From: Scilla litardierei
Taxonomy: Eukaryota > Streptophyta > Magnoliopsida > Asparagales > Asparagaceae
Assembly: GCA_030789695.1 (NCBI GenBank)
Contig: CM061141.1
Span: forward strand, 274,071,655 to 274,135,654
Length of the DNA: 64,000 nucleotides
Direction of reading: 5' to 3'
Positions 1 to 13,280 of the stretch are shown here, piece after piece. The position numbers and the translations under genes were made by a program. Numbering within the stretch: position 1 is the stretch's first letter; each line of letters begins with the position of its first letter. The notes beneath the pieces are model-generated. The model saw only the letters and a program-made list of their open reading frames with translations, was not told where the DNA came from and made no database searches.

Positions 1-3000
1 TCACAGTCTTAGATGGTAGGAAGACTTAGATAGGCATCTAGGTTTGATAGTTTGACGCCTTGGTTAAGATTTAGTCATCCTCGTCTTAGAGTACCTTAGT
101 AGCCCCCACTTGACTCTGACCGTGTTAGATTTCTAGAGCCCTTTCTTTTAGTCTTCCGCTTGGGTCCATCGGCTTCGGGTCCAGCAGAACGTAACCTTGA
201 TTCTCTTAGGAACCTTTCCCTGAGATCCTGATTACAGTCTAGCTCATTAGGAAGTCTTAGTGCCGAGTCCTCCTGATCTCTAGACGGCCCGATAATTAGA
301 ATCCCTGACTTCTAGCATCTTTCTGATCATTACACTTCTGTGTCATTGACCGTAGGATTCCACCGTGGCTCTTCATGGGTCATCTCCTAGTCATATTTAC
401 TTTTGGATCATTCAATTCTTTTTCTTGCCCTCGAATCACGTGATCCGTTCGTCGTTAGTCGCTAATAGTTAAATCTTTTCCATTCAGCCTCATGATCCTT
501 CTAAAGTATTTTCAATATATATTTTTTTTCCGAATTCCTTCCCCAATTTCACTTCTTTGGAAAAAAAAGCGTGAACTTAGATTTCCTACTTTTCGGTTAA
601 CTTGAATGCATTCTTTGAATTTCGAAAATTTTTCATCAAAAATCTCTAATTACCATCTTATAATGTTTCTAACCTATATCTTTCGAATTTCAGTTTATAT
701 ATACATGTATATATATATATATATATAACTTTATTTTCATTTTGATAATTTAATGTATCATTGTTTTCTTTCTATACTATAAAATCTACTTTAACCACTT
801 ATCGTACAATACTTTTAGGATATTTTTGGAGCTATAAAAAAGACTTCAAATTTTAGTATATCAGTTTGTTAATCATCATATCCGTATTTCAAAAAAAATC
901 TGATATAAATCTATTTACATTTGTAAAACAATCGCCACCTCACCCTACCCTTCTTTCCTTCGTCTCACTCTTTTCCAGAATTGTAATTTTCTACATCTGC
1001 TCACTTTTCTACGTATTTTTTTAAGTATAAAAGTATATGATACCATATTTTGCATGAAATCCTTCTTTCATCTTTTAACCATTTAGAGCAATATCTTTGT
1101 CCCATCCAACTAGCTATCTCCTTATCCTCGCTTCATCCAAACTCGTCCTTTCCGATCTTGTTTCGTTTCGCTTTTGGTTCCGGCTTCCTTCCTTGTAACG
1201 ACCAGTTTTTATCGTTACGTTATATCTATATTTCTCTCGTGTATTTTTCCCGTATCTGTTGTTAGACGTTTTTGTCCCCGTACCCATTTCCATTTTTCTT
1301 CATACTTATTATTATTCTTTCTAATTAATATTTTAAAATATCTCTCCCTAAAAAATTAGTTTAACTTTTCTAAAATTCAATTTCAAATTCCAAGCTTTCA
1401 AAATTCAAATTTTCAAATCCACTTCCTATTATAACCCTTTATTATTATTAAAGGCCTCTTCTTAAAATCTGTTTTAATTTTCATTTCAAATTCAAATTCG
1501 AATTTAAGTTTTTTTAAACATTTGAAAAACTTTCCAATTTAGTTCATATTAAAACATATTGATTAACTTTTATTCTCCTAATAAAACCTATTTTCAAAAG
1601 CTTTCCTATTTAAACCTGATTAATTAGCTCTAAATCCCCCTAATTAAATCCCTTTAATACTAAACCTATTAATAAGATTTCAAATCATTTCCTTAATAGC
1701 CTAGCCGACGTTTTGATTTCCCTTCTGGCCGATCTGCTTTTCACACACACAGCCTTTAATCACAATAAATTATATTAAAACCCAAGCTTTCAACGTGTTG
1801 TACGTTTCTAGACTCCCCACCCATTAAACCCTAGGGCAACCCTATTATTCTTATTATATAAGCCTAGGTTTATTTTCGTTCTCTCCCCAGCACACAGCAA
1901 CCCTACATTTCCTTATAAGAACCTAGGCCACTTTTGACCTCACCCTATTACCCGTTATAAAACAAAACCCCTATTATAAACCTAGGTCTCTTACTTTCTC
2001 CCTAGAGCAGCACCCTACCCCTTCCCATCTTCTTCTTCGCAATGCCGGACCCCCACCTTCCTCTTCCTCCCGCTCTGGCCTCCATCCCCCGCATCACACC
2101 CGCCACCCCCGCCGTGGGAGACCCCCCTCTCGAACCCAGGTAGCCACAGTTCTCTCGGCAGCCGTCCGACCTCCGACTGCGCAACCTCAGCTCACGCACG
2201 ATGCCGTCGACGAGGGAAGCAACCTCCAGTGCTCCGAATTTCGGCAACCCACCGCAACAACCCCCGAAGCCCTCCGCCCAAGCAATGCCTACAGACCGCC
2301 GCCCTCTTCCCTCCAGCGTCATCACCACGGCAGTCCGCCTCTGCCGTGAACACCCCAGCCCTCAAGAGCCCGCCAGCTCTTCGCCTCACGGCCCCCAAGT
2401 CACCGGACTCTCCTCCCTCCTTCTCCATGCGGACCTGTCATCGCATCGCCGCAGCCACCTCCTTCGTCACCCCGCCCCTGACGCTCTACCGACGACCCGC
2501 CATTTCCCTCGAATGCCTCCCTTCATCGCCTTAGGCGACCATCGCTGCCCTGCGTCACGAGTTGCCTTCTCCATTGCGACGGCGCTGCCTGAGCCTCTCC
2601 TCGATCTCCCCTCGAGCCCCACCGTTGAAGCCGCTCAGCCTGACGTCGACCCGCGCTTCTCAGCCACCTGCATGCAACGGCAACGGAGAGGAACGACGAG
2701 CTGGGTTTAATGTTTCATACATGAGTTTCCATTTCATATTATATATTGGGTTCATGAGTGAACAGTACTCCTGTAGGATGATGCCTACATGTTTACATCT
2801 TTAAAGCTTAAATAATTGAATTATTATATAAAAGTGTTACTTTTAGAAGGTAGCTAATATACACAGGTGCCTACATGCTAGTAAGGGTAAAGTATGGGTA
2901 TTTTTGGTGTGTGTGCCTTACATAAATATTGAGCAGTACATGTAATCTATAATTAATTTATGTAGGATATATATATATGTATTCCATGTTATAAATATTG

Positions 3001-3330
3001 GTAAGCAAGTATGTTAGTGTATGTATTAGTGTATATATGAGAGTATGCCTGTACACAAATGATAGTTACACTAAGTTAATTAGTTGGGCTTGACTTTTAA
3101 TCCGATTTTGCAGATCAAATCCGTGCCTTGCAGATCAAATCCACCTCAGACACTGGACTTGTCACTAGATTAAGTACAGATTGGCACTCTTGTTTCCTTC
3201 TATTGCTAAATGTAAAGAAAGTTCATATCATGTTTTACTTGTACATTGCAAATGCCGTGCCCTTTACTGTGTGCATTACAAAAGACATGTATGCAACTTG
3301 TTACTCTATGCACTAAAATTGCTATACTCA

Positions 3331-3478
3331 TTGTTGTACACACTACACATGCCTGCTCATTGCTGTACACACTACACCTTGTTATGTTCACTACTTTGCA
3401 CACTACGCTACTCATGCTCACTGCTTTGCACGCTACACTACTCATGCTCACTGCTTTGCACACTACACGTCGTCATGC
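3331..3478. repeat. Degenerate short tandem repeats in solo LTR
   Basis: Units of about 25-30 bp built on CACTGCTTTGCACACTACACT follow one another imperfectly. A related array is at 10431-10680 in another solo LTR, so the array belongs to this LTR subfamily. Confidence 0.7.
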
Positions 3479-3597
3479 TGCCATCTTGTTGGAATGATAT
3501 TGTGCTTCTCATCTCCTTAAGCTTTGAAAACTATATTATCTTGCCGAGGGTCCTTTTATTACTAACGTTTTAAAATCTTGCCGAGCGACCCTCGCCG

Positions 3598-3633
3598 ACG
3601 TATATTTCCTTATCTATCTTGTGAAATATACGT
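3598..3633 (+). other. LTR hairpin H1, subfamily 1
   Basis: ACGTATATTTC (3598-3608) pairs perfectly with GAAATATACGT (3623-3633). The hairpin lies about 390-420 bp from the LTR end and is followed by TTGAGCAGAG. The same position in the other related LTRs holds hairpins of different sequence. Confidence 0.6.
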
Positions 3634-5230
3634 TAGGTTTTGAGCAGAGTTCACTACAGAGTTTATCTGGGGGCTGAGTAGAAGGACTAGGAGAACCGGG
3701 ACGCTGAGACCCACTGCGGAAGAACGGCATACTCATCGCAGCTTTGCTAAAATTTAATAATTGTTGTTGTATTCTTTCAAGTATAATTTTATTTGGTGTA
3801 ACTGTTTGTAATGGCCATGCTGGGCCTTAATTCTTTGTGTACATGTAATCTGGAAGTTAAAGAAATAATGTCATCGTTTTATTGTTTCGATTATTCGCAA
3901 GTAAGAACCTTCCAAGTAGTCATACACATACGCTTATTGGGTTGGGGCTTCACCGCTCCAACCCAAGCGGGCTCGCTCACATCCTCGCTCCCAAGTATAA
4001 TGGGAAGCGGGGCGTGACATTCCTATTGTGTAGACATTAGTGCTTGTAGTTGCTTGTGTCAACTCTAGTTTAGTAGTGGGCCCTTTGGTTTTTGTGATGT
4101 CGTCGTGGTGCATGTATATAGGTAGAGTGTGTGGACCAGTATGAGTGTGCTACCCTTAGGATCTTAATGATTTTCCTCTTGTGTCATGTATGTATAGGCA
4201 TGGAGTTGTAGGAATGATGGAATTCACATGTGTGTGGACATCGTCATAGCTAGTAATTCCTTAGACTTAGTTTCATATTAGCTGCATGTGATTGTATCAA
4301 AACTTTTGTTTTCTTTTAAACCAAATCTTTAAAGTCATTGAAATTAGCCCACAAAGTTCATAACCCGCCTATCTCCCTCATCCTATACCACAGCTCCACA
4401 CATTTTTCCAAATGTTTTAAAATATGTCATTGGCCTTAAACTTTCTTTTTTTTTCTTTCCCTTTTCGGGAGTGTTATTTTTTTTATTATTATGATATTGT
4501 TAGTGCTAGCTATTATTGTTATAGGGTTATGTTGCGGGTAGGCATAGAGCGAGATGAGATATGTTGTACCGGTGGTTAGTTGATTTTGAACACAAAGATA
4601 TTAGATTTGATTTCTTTCGGATGAAAAGAATGAGGTGTCCGAGACTTATCAGTTTATTTTTATTATACCATGTGTAAAGGTCTCAATGAAGAATTCTAGT
4701 TGAATGAAATTGTACTCAAGGAGATGAGAACTTACCCGATCTGAAATTTGGACGAGTGATAGATAGGAGTAGCTAGGACGGGATAGTATGAGTTAGGGTG
4801 ATCATGAAATGAGGAGAACATTTGAAGCATCAAGATTTGACTATAGGTTGGGGGTTAGCAGACATTGGAAGTAACACGACATGTTGAGTTGAATGGATAA
4901 TTAGGAAGATGGATTTTATATGATTGGGAGATTAGATGATATGGGTAAGGTTAGAGGTGGTCTGATAGTTCATTGATTCTGAAGAATAGATTTATGAGTT
5001 AAGGTGATGGGTGATATATTGGGGACGTGATGATAATTGTGGACAGCAATGTGGATCTATAGTCAGGTGCTAGGGTGTGTTTCTAGTTGTAGCATTAGCC
5101 AGTGGAGAGACGAGTTATGATGGATTATTTGAGGAACGATGTTTGAAGTTATGGGATTAGCGATCATTATGTGTAGATATGGGAGTTGTAGGTATACGTG
5201 TTTATAGATATTATTATTATTATTATAAGT

Positions 5231-5267
5231 GATTCCGAGGACGGAATCATTTCTATGGCGGGTAGAA
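5231..5267 (+). other. Hairpin with AGGA loop plus polypurine tract
   Basis: GATTCCG (5231-5237) and CGGAATC (5242-5248) enclose the loop AGGA. The purine-rich TGGCGGGTAGAA (5256-5267) abuts the 3' LTR and is the presumed plus-strand primer. The element at 52805-61941 has the same design at 59031-59068 with a different stem. Confidence 0.65.
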
Positions 5268-7338
5268 TGTAACGGCCGCTTTTCGACCGTTCGTATTTCT
5301 GCGTGTACGTACGTTTTCATACACGTATTTTATTCGAATCCTTCTTGGATGCGGACTATACGATGTGATATGCCGTTGTGACCGCAAGGAAGAGTAGTTA
5401 TTTGTGGGATTTTTAGTGAACAACATTTCACGGGTCGTTCTCCCACAAATCGAGTTTGATTGCAGGATCGACGTAGCTTTAGACGTAGTCACCGGATATT
5501 TTATTTTTTCTGTTCATTTTCCGTAGACGAAACGAGCGATTGACCACTGTATCCCCAAGCCTCTCTTCGTCACGGTCGACCCATATTTTTTCGTATTTTT
5601 CTGACACTCCTAGCCCACCCAAATCACTAATCAAATTCAAAGCCGATTAGCCTTAATCAATTTCGAAAATTTCAATCCCTAATCAAATCTAGATAGAATC
5701 CCTCATACGTATCATGAGGGATTTCTTCTTCTATCCACACCCAAAACTACATCCCCTCCTCTCACACTCTCTATCCTAGTCATCCCTAGTTATACCCTCT
5801 TTCATATGCATTTAGCAACTTCTCTCTTTTAAAAACCAAACCCATTTCCTACCCTAGCCATTCACGCATGAGAACCAGGCCGCCACTTCTTCTTCATTTT
5901 CTTGTGCCACCCTCTCGCCTCCGGCGAGCCACAGGCCACCCCAAGGTCCGGCCACCCTCTCCTCCTCATTCTCCTCTCCCCTCTCCTCTCTCTCACCCAT
6001 TAAAATCCTCAAGAAAAAGCTCCAGGCCGCATGTTTTGGCAGCAGAACGCCGCCGCCGGAAAATCCCACGCCGCCGCCGCTCCGGCCACCCCCTCTGGCC
6101 GAATTCGCCTCCCTCGGGTCCCCCTCGTCCTCCCCTAGTCGCTACACCCATCCTCCCTTCTTCCTCCCTCCTCAAAACCCCTCAAAACCCCATTGAAACA
6201 CCAAGAAGCTGTCGTTTTTCCATATCTGGCGCCCGCCGGAAACCCCCGACGCCCGCCCCCTCCGGCAGCCTTCGGCCACACACTCCACCACCGTCGGACT
6301 CCTATCAAACCCCCCGATCATCTTCAACTCCCCTTACCCTCTTCCCTCATCTCTACCTCCTCGAAACATCTCTCGAACTCGACTTAACGACAGTTTTACA
6401 GATCTGCGCCACCACCGGGATAACTTGCGCCCACCACCCATCCGGCCACCTACGACGACCATCCTACCACCGTTGGACTCCTATCGAAACCCCCTACCAA
6501 CTGTAATTTCTCTCACGCTCATATCCCACCTGTAGCTCCTGAAAAATCTGTCGAAACCAAGCCCAGCTGCTGTTTTTGACAGATCTGTGTGCTAAACTTC
6601 GACGCCCACGCACGATCACCTCCGACCACCCCCAGTGACAACTCCACTACCGTTGACTTCATCTTATAGTTCTTTGCCTTCTGCAACTTCTCGTTGTCGC
6701 TGATCATCGCTGGAATTCCGCTGAGACGTGCGACAACGAGTGTTGCGTGAATCTGTCTCACGGCCACCCACCGTCGTACGCTCACGCCGTCGGCCACCCA
6801 CCTGTCCTCTCCGGCTTCTAACATTTTCTGTGTAGACTTTACCTGACGTACAGTTCCTTTTCTCTTGGGTGATGTACGTCAGGTGTTGAGCCAGAGCACG
6901 TGGATGAGCCGGACATTCCTGGGTACGTGGAGCCAGAGGACGTCGACCCGGAGTACATACCTGATGAGGACCAGACTTAGACGTTCCGCACCATTGCAGA
7001 CTTTCAGAGGTTACTACTTTTTTAGTCTGGGTTGGTAGCACCACTTTACTCTCTGCCTAGGTTGGGTGCTTCGCACTATTAGTTTCCTTTCCTGCAGTTT
7101 GTTGCCTTGCTTAGGCTCCCTTTATTAGATTTGTCGTAAGCTGGATATTATCTCTATTTTAAATGAATGCATTCTTTTCCTTCTGTACTTTTGTTGTTCC
7201 GGATTTCATAAATGCAAGAACCTGAAAATTTTAAAATGGTACCCCTATAGACGCTTATTGGGTCCGAGCTTCACAACTCCGGCCTAAGCGGGCCTTGTCA
7301 CGTTTCGCTTCCGTCGTTTTGGAAAGCAGGACGTGACA
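5268..7338 (+). mobile_element. 3' LTR of the Tekay-like element (2071 bp)
   Basis: The LTR starts TGTAACGGCC directly after the polypurine tract and ends GGACGTGACA. A CT-rich leader (about 5850-6490) is followed by the acceptor-like TTCTGTGTAG at about 6827-6836, hairpin H1 at 6842-6883, and an acidic coding-like stretch ending in TAG at about 6980. The sequence after it (7339 on) is copia 3' DNA, so 7338 is the element boundary. Confidence 0.8.
6842..6883 (+). other. LTR hairpin H1, subfamily 2
   Basis: CCTGACGTACA (6842-6852) pairs perfectly with TGTACGTCAGG (6873-6883), extended by one A-T pair outside. It begins 5 nt after an acceptor-like AG and is followed by TTGAGCCAGAG. Confidence 0.65.
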
Positions 7339-10300
7339 TTCTTGAAATCATGGAATCTAGGATTTTATAATCCATGTTCATTATATCTTGGATTTTTTAA
7401 TCCATGTTCATTATATCTTACTCCTCCTGAATCTAAGGTAACTTCAAGCATAGATTCAAGTTATGAATTAGAATTGTAACGACCGGGTTTATCGTTACGT
7501 TCATATCAGTCTTCTCTCGTGTATTTTTCCAGTATCTGTAGTTGGACGTATCTGACCCGTACCTGTATCAGCTGCTAGCCTTATACGTACTAGTATGTTA
7601 TTAATAACTTTAACATTGTTTTTATTATTAAGCTTAAAACAATTACTTTAATGCTCATTTCAAAATTGTATTTTTGAATTCGAATTTCAAAATTTAAAAT
7701 TCTTTTAAATGCAAACTATTTTGAATTAAGTCCCAAATTTAAATCCTAATTAAACCTATTAATTTCCTTTCAAAAGCTTTCCTTTTATTATAACCCTTTA
7801 TTACAATTATTTTTAAATGCAGCTTATTAAAATCTGTTTTTAATTTTCATTCAAAATTCAAATTTGAATTTTGAACTTTTTTTTAAATGTTCAAAATACC
7901 TTCCATGTTAGAACCCTTTAATAGACTTGATTAGCCATAATAACCCCCTTTATAACAAAATCAATTTATTTAACCTTCCTAATATAGCTTAACCATTTAA
8001 ATTCTAATTCTAATAATAATAATTTTAAATACCTTTTAATATGAATTCAATCCTATTTCCTATTATAACCTATTAATTAGGATCCTATTATTGATATTTC
8101 AAAATCCTTTCCTAAATTACTCTAGCCTATTATTGGGAACACACGCAGCCTTAAACAAATGGGAAAGAAAACATTTGAAACCCCAAAGCCCAGCTCACCG
8201 CACTCACGTGCTGCCCTTCACATCCCCTCACCCCTTTCTTATTATAAGACCCCTATGTTTATTTTTCCTCACTAATGAAGCACTGCTACTCTTTTTATAA
8301 GAAATCCTAGAGGACCCAGGGACATAGCCTAGCCCAGCTTTATATTATGAAACCTAACCTATGCCCTAACCTTCACGTACTGTCCTTCTCAACTCTCACC
8401 CTATTCATAGTATTAAAACCCTAGGTGATTTTGTTCTCACAGCCGCCTCCTATTTTTCTCTCCCCCTCAACATCACGCGAGCTGCCATCTCTTCCCCTCG
8501 ACCTTCCGCATCAACGCCAACCGCCAGCCCTCGCCTCCACCCACGGTAGCCGCCCATCGCCCCCGCCCAGAGCGCAGCCGCGGCCTCCTCCCCGAGCTCC
8601 AGCGACGTTCGCCACCCTCGATAATCTCCGGCGCTTGAACCACCTCGCCCTCTGTCCGACCAGCGCCACCGCACCCGCATCGACTTTGCTCCGGCGTCTC
8701 CTTCCTCTTGCCTCCGACCAACGAACAACGCCTAGGCCTCCCCTCCGCCCTGAGCGACGCCCACGCCTCAACCAGCGGCGACCACGCCCCGACTCCTCCA
8801 CTCGCCCATCAACGCCGTCGAAACCCGCACCGGCGCCGTCCGGTCATCCTCAGCGCCGTGCACCCCCCTCCTCTTGTTCCCCTCGCAGTGCCTCTCCAAG
8901 CCCTCCTCCCTCGACTGTAGACGCCGCCTCGCCGCCTGCAACAACTCCGGCACCTCCGTCCGCCTCTAGTCACGAAACCCGCACCTCCAGCGCCTCCTCA
9001 GCCTTGCCAAGGACTGACGCCGCCGACCCACACATCCTCTCACCCAGCAGCGCCAAGAACCCGACCCGAACGCCATCTGCCGTTGTCAGCCGCGCACACT
9101 CCAAGCCGGTCGACGATCCTTGCCACCGTCGGTGCAGTCGCCACCATGAGGACGTCTCAACGTGAACAAGCAGGCAAGTACATTAGTGCATGTAAACTGT
9201 AGTTTGGTGCACATGAACTTTTATATATCCTTAGGTTTACTATAAGACATAGTATCATTCGCATTAAGCACTGTTCACATTAATGCTAAGTGCTATAGCA
9301 TTGTACTGTTAGTGTCACATATGAAGTTAGGGCTATATATGTATTACGAATGTAATAATATTATAACCATTTATAATGTTATAGTTATATAGGTGTTAGT
9401 ATGGTATCATTAGTAGCCAGTTGATTTTTTTAGTGATAGCATTAAGTTATTTTTGTATAACTTAAGTTGGGTGTTTATGTTAGTTAATTTCCTTAGCTTG
9501 ACGTTTTAGCGAATCCATTAACGCAGATCAATCCGTGCCTACCGTACGATCGCGTGGGCACCCAAAACTCGCGTCGCTTCAGGCAAGTATTTACCACCTG
9601 CAAGTGTATTGTTTTCCGACAACCTTTAAAGGCGTAAGTATATTATTTTACAGATCACTAAAGGCGCAAGTTTTAACACCGGCAAGTACACTATTTTTAC
9701 AGGTTTTCAAGGTCGCAAGTACTTACCCCTTGCAACATTATTGTTTTCTACAAACTTTACGCAAGTAATTATCACTTACGAATTTAAGCTATTTTTGAGA
9801 CTGAACTTACTAAATGTTAACTATGACATCTTTTGCAAAGTACGTTGCTTAAACAGTTTTCGAAATGGTTTAATGAACTTGGTGCAATGTCGGTGTATCC
9901 TCACTATTAAAACGTTGTTGTCACATGTAAATGCCATCATTGCTTGTATCCCATTGCTTGTGGAATGTACATCCTAGTGGAATATGAAATTGGGCCCTTG
10001 GGGGCAACTACAGAACTTTGTGCCTTCGGGCAAATTACAGATGTTGGGCCTTCGGGCAATCACGGACTAATGGGCCTTCGGGCAATATGGATATTGGGCC
10101 CGCGGGGCATTTACGGAATATTTTGCCACTCGGTAAACATTAAACTACGGTTTGACTTATGGACACTTGGGTGGGGTAGTCTAGTGTAGTAGAGGCTGGA
10201 AAGCTGGATTGCACTCGATTGGTGAACTTGACCGACACCTGGCCGGGTCGGTGAGTATAGAGTCACGGGTAGCTCCCGTCGACTTGGGTGTGATGCTGGT

Positions 10301-10430
10301 CACCTCCCCCTCGGACACTGGGCTTTGTCACTAGATAGGAGATTGATTGATTGGTTGATTGATGCACCCTTCGCTTCACCTCTGCTGATGCTATGGAGTA
10401 AACTACTAAAATTATTGTCACGATTGACTA

Positions 10431-10680
10431 TTGTTGTGCACATCACACTTGTCCATACATATTGATGTACGCACTACGCTTGACACTACTTTTGCTGTAC
10501 ACACCACACTTGCTACACATATTGCTGTACACACTACACCGTCACGACTATTGCTATATACACTACACTTGCCATGCTGGTTACCTTACACACTACACCT
10601 GGTTGTGCCCCCTACTTTACGCACCACACTCCGCTTGCACTACTTTACTCACTACACGATGTTATGTTCCCATGTTGCTT
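10431..10680. repeat. Degenerate short tandem repeats in solo LTR
   Basis: Repeated GCTGTACACACTACACTTG-like units match the array at 3331-3478. Confidence 0.65.
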
Positions 10681-10813
10681 CATGCTGCCATGTTTCATCG
10701 TTTTAGAAATATATTGTGACTTTCATTTCTAAAGTTTTGTAAATTATATTAAATCTTGCCGAGGGTTATTTTACTACTAACGTTTTTAAAATCTTGCCGA
10801 GCGGCCCTCGCTG

Positions 10814-10844
10814 ACGTATATTTCCTTGTTTGTGAAATATACGT
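10814..10844 (+). other. LTR hairpin H1, subfamily 1 second copy
   Basis: ACGTATATTTC (10814-10824) pairs with GAAATATACGT (10834-10844), with a shorter loop than at 3598. It extends outward by CTG/TAG with one G-U pair. Confidence 0.6.
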
Positions 10845-12054
10845 TAGGTTTTGAGCAGAGTTCACAGTGAAGTTCACTTGGAGATTGAAGAAGGTGACCA
10901 AGAGAACCAAGAGCACGAGATCCACTACTGAAGACGACGGACACTGCGCAGCTTGTTAAATTTTAATAATTGTTGTATTTACTTTCAGGTGTATTTTAAT
11001 TTCCTTGTAACTGTTGTAATGGCCATGCTAGGCCTTCTAATTTTTGTGTACATGTAATCTGGGGAAGTCAAATTTTTAATGATGACACCATATTATGTTG
11101 TTCCGATTATTCGCAAGCAAGAATCTGCCAAAGTAGTCATACACAGACGCTTATTGGGTTGGGGCTTCACCGCTCCAGCTCAAGCGGGCCCGCTCACGTC
11201 CTCGCTCCCAAGTATAATGGGAAGCGGGGCGTGACAAGAATTCACTTAGCACATAATTATGATATGTTTATTTCTCTCCTCCTATGGCATTATCCAAAAG
11301 GTGGGAGTAGAATAACAACAACAAAAGAGTTAAATAAGTACTAAAACAATCATGAGAGTCTTAAAATAGGATGTATATCAATAGTGATGCCAACAAATAA
11401 TCGGTGAAACAAAGGGGCATCTCATTAATATACAAATCAAAAACTCATAAAACACAAGAAATCTTAGTTGACTAAAGGAATTGAGAGTCCAATATCAACA
11501 TTACAAGCCAAATGATCAAATCATCTCAAAACACATCACATATATGAGATAGCACCCATTGAGACAATTTCACAATATTTCACACAAATAAGATAAACAA
11601 TGAGACAATGTGTGAAAGAAAATATGAAGTAAACAACATTTTCATACATATATATCATCTATTGTACATTTGACAGCCTTTTTTGAATTCTAGTGCTGAC
11701 TAGGACAAGCTGATTAGGACAAACGGGTTGATAGAAGAACGGCTGAGATTTAATCTTGATGAATGAATGGTTGATATGAAATTTTGTGGAAAGTTTTGGA
11801 GGGAAAAACATTTCTGGGGAAATGAAAGTTTATCGGGAAATAAAAAAACTGGGGAATGAAATTTTCTTGGGAATAGTAGAGTGCACGCAATTAATGCAGT
11901 TGGGAAAAAAATAGCTTGTAGTTAATACTGTAGATCAAATGCTGCTGCAGATCGAATGATCTATCACTCAATGCGGGGCACACCGTCTCCTCGACGCATA
12001 AGGCAACATGATGAGAGTAATTTCCCGTGCCCAAGGTACCCCGCTAAATTTTTT

Positions 12055-12250
12055 TACACCAATTTGTTGTTCCGTGCAAAAGGCACACGCGTCGAATTTG
12101 TTGTTCTATGCCGAATTTGTTGTTTCGCGCCAACGACCCCCGCAACGAATTTGATGTTCCGTGTCGAAGGTGCCTACGCCGAATTTGTTCTTCCACGTCG
12201 AAGGCGCCCGTACCGCTAAATATTTTTACGCAAATTTGTTGTTCCATGCA
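12055..12250. repeat. Degenerate ~35-40 bp tandem repeat
   Basis: About six units share GAATTTGTTGTTCCGTGC, each followed by a GC-rich part containing GAAGGCGCC-like bases. It lies in the 3' non-coding part of the decayed copia, downstream of the extra ORF. Confidence 0.6.
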
Positions 12251-12576
12251 ATTTTGGCTGTGGAAATAATTTTTGGGGGAACACAGATTCCCAAGTGGAA
12301 ATCTTAAATGAATCGTCCCCACGGGCACGAGTTATGAATAGTCCATATATACATGAGTACAAAATGAAGTTACAACTCCATGAATATCAAAAAAATGTGA
12401 TCAACACATAGACATTATCCATACAACACTCAAAACAACATCAAAAAAATACAAACACGTAAAAACTCAACCCTAACACACACAAAACATCTAAGTCTAA
12501 AGGGTGAGTATCTGGAGCAGCATCAGCAGCATCAGTCGATGTGGATAACTGATGGGTCAGAGGGGCAACCAAATTG

Positions 12577-13050
12577 TCAGAACATCAGTCTGGTGGAGCG
12601 ACGGGTCGGGTAAGCACGAACCTTCCCCTTAGATGACGATGCACCAGCTACGGGAGACGCTACGGGAACAGGCACAACGGGCTGTAAAGCAGTGGACAAA
12701 GGCACAAAGCCTGGAGGATGAGGGACAGCCATACGAGAAGTATCTTCGGAGGGAGGAAACAAGGCCTGAAGGGCGACCGGAATGGGGATGCCGTGAAATA
12801 GGCAAGACTTGTATTGAAGCTCAATGAGAAGCGAGAGCTTATGATCCAAGTCATAAACCCGTGTTTTGATCATGGATACTCGGTCACAAAGCTTGTCGAG
12901 AAGGAAATCCTTGAGTGGGACAGACGATGGAGTAGAGGGTGGTTGGTCAGCTGGGGGAGGAGAGGGTTCGGCGACATTTTCTGAGGGAATAGGGTCACCA
13001 AAAATGATAACTAGATACTCCCCTGAAGATGGTGGACTAGCCGGATCCAT
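12577..13050 (-). CDS. Extra ORF downstream of copia pol, unknown function
   Basis: The ORF has 157 codons from the ATG at 13048-13050 (MDPASPP...) to a stop at 12577. The frame stays open upstream to 13344, but that part reads like a leader. The protein has a Pro/Ser-rich N-terminal third, a central helical stretch (VPLKDFLLDKLCDRVSMIK, then YDLDHKLSLLIELQYK) and a basic, serine-rich C-terminus. It occupies the place between RNase H and the 3' LTR where SIRE-like copia elements can carry an additional env-like ORF, but I recognise no env motif. A TATA-like sequence (13281-13290) and a palindrome array lie just upstream, suggesting its own promoter. It could also be a captured host fragment. 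Confidence 0.5.
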   Translation of the reverse strand: MDPASPPSSGEYLVIIFGDPIPSENVAEPSPPPADQPPSTPSSVPLKDFLLDKLCDRVSMIKTRVYDLDHKLSLLIELQYKSCLFHGIPIPVALQALFPPSEDTSRMAVPHPPGFVPLSTALQPVVPVPVASPVAGASSSKGKVRAYPTRRSTRLMF

Positions 13051-13280
13051 GAAGTTCGATCGAAATATACTAGGGCATAGCCAAACGAAAAACGACGAGG
13101 AAACCTTATCCGAGGAGAAACAGCGGAGAAGGAGATAGTCGAACAAAGAATTCGACGAATCGGAGGAGGAAGCTTCGAATCGGAGTGATAATCGACCGGA
13201 ACAATGGATTTTCGAAGGAGGAATATGAGGGAGTTTCGACGGATGAGAGAGAAAAAATCTGATATTATCAACGGCCCTCG

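Larger units (their letters stand above)
1194..4019 (+). mobile_element. Solo LTR (2826 bp), TSD ttcct
   Basis: The LTR starts TGTAACGACC and ends GGCGTGACA, flanked by ttcct at 1189-1193 and 4020-4024. The flanking sequence is the internal region of the surrounding element, so this is one LTR left by recombination. A TATA-like ATTATATAAG lies at 1853-1862. It is followed by a CT/GC-rich leader (about 1990-2710), a long AT-rich spacer, short CACACTAC-type repeats, a conserved hairpin (3598-3633) and a terminal hairpin (3940-3963). Proline/arginine-rich ORFs in the leader occur in several frames on both strands and look like composition artefacts. Confidence 0.9.
1..7338 (+). mobile_element. 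Tekay/Del-like non-autonomous LTR element (LARD-type), 5' LTR outside window
   Basis: The internal region is 1-1193 plus 4025-5267, and the 3' LTR is 5268-7338. The first bases match the start of the internal region of the element at 52805-61941 (compare 1-60 with 55795-55860), so the missing 5' LTR should end only about 130 bp left of the window. The internal DNA has no gag or pol ORF. It ends with a hairpin and a degenerate polypurine tract before the 3' LTR. A solo LTR at 1194-4019 interrupts it. The element itself lies in the 3' part of the minus-strand copia that resumes at 7339. Assignment to the Tekay/Del group rests on the LTR ends (TGTAACG...CGTGACA) and the GAGGACG hairpin before the PPT. 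This is family knowledge, since no protein is present. Confidence 0.75.
7475..11236 (+). mobile_element. Solo LTR (3762 bp), TSD agaat
   Basis: The LTR starts TGTAACGACC, ends GGCGTGACA, and is flanked by agaat at 7470-7474 and 11237-11241. It shares with the solo LTR at 1194-4019 the CACACTAC-type repeats, the TTGCCGAGCG...CCCTCG segment, hairpin H1 and the terminal hairpin, so they form one subfamily. The GC-rich leader 8425-9165 is open in one frame for 246 codons, rich in Pro, Ser and Arg. I regard this as low-complexity leader sequence, not a gene. Confidence 0.9.

Noticed and set aside
8425..9165. 246-codon Pro/Ser/Arg-rich ORF in solo LTR
   Set aside because: It lies in a GC-rich LTR leader with overlapping ORFs on the other strand; composition, not codon structure, keeps it open. 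The same holds for 2201-2710, 5868-6506 and 15747-16124.
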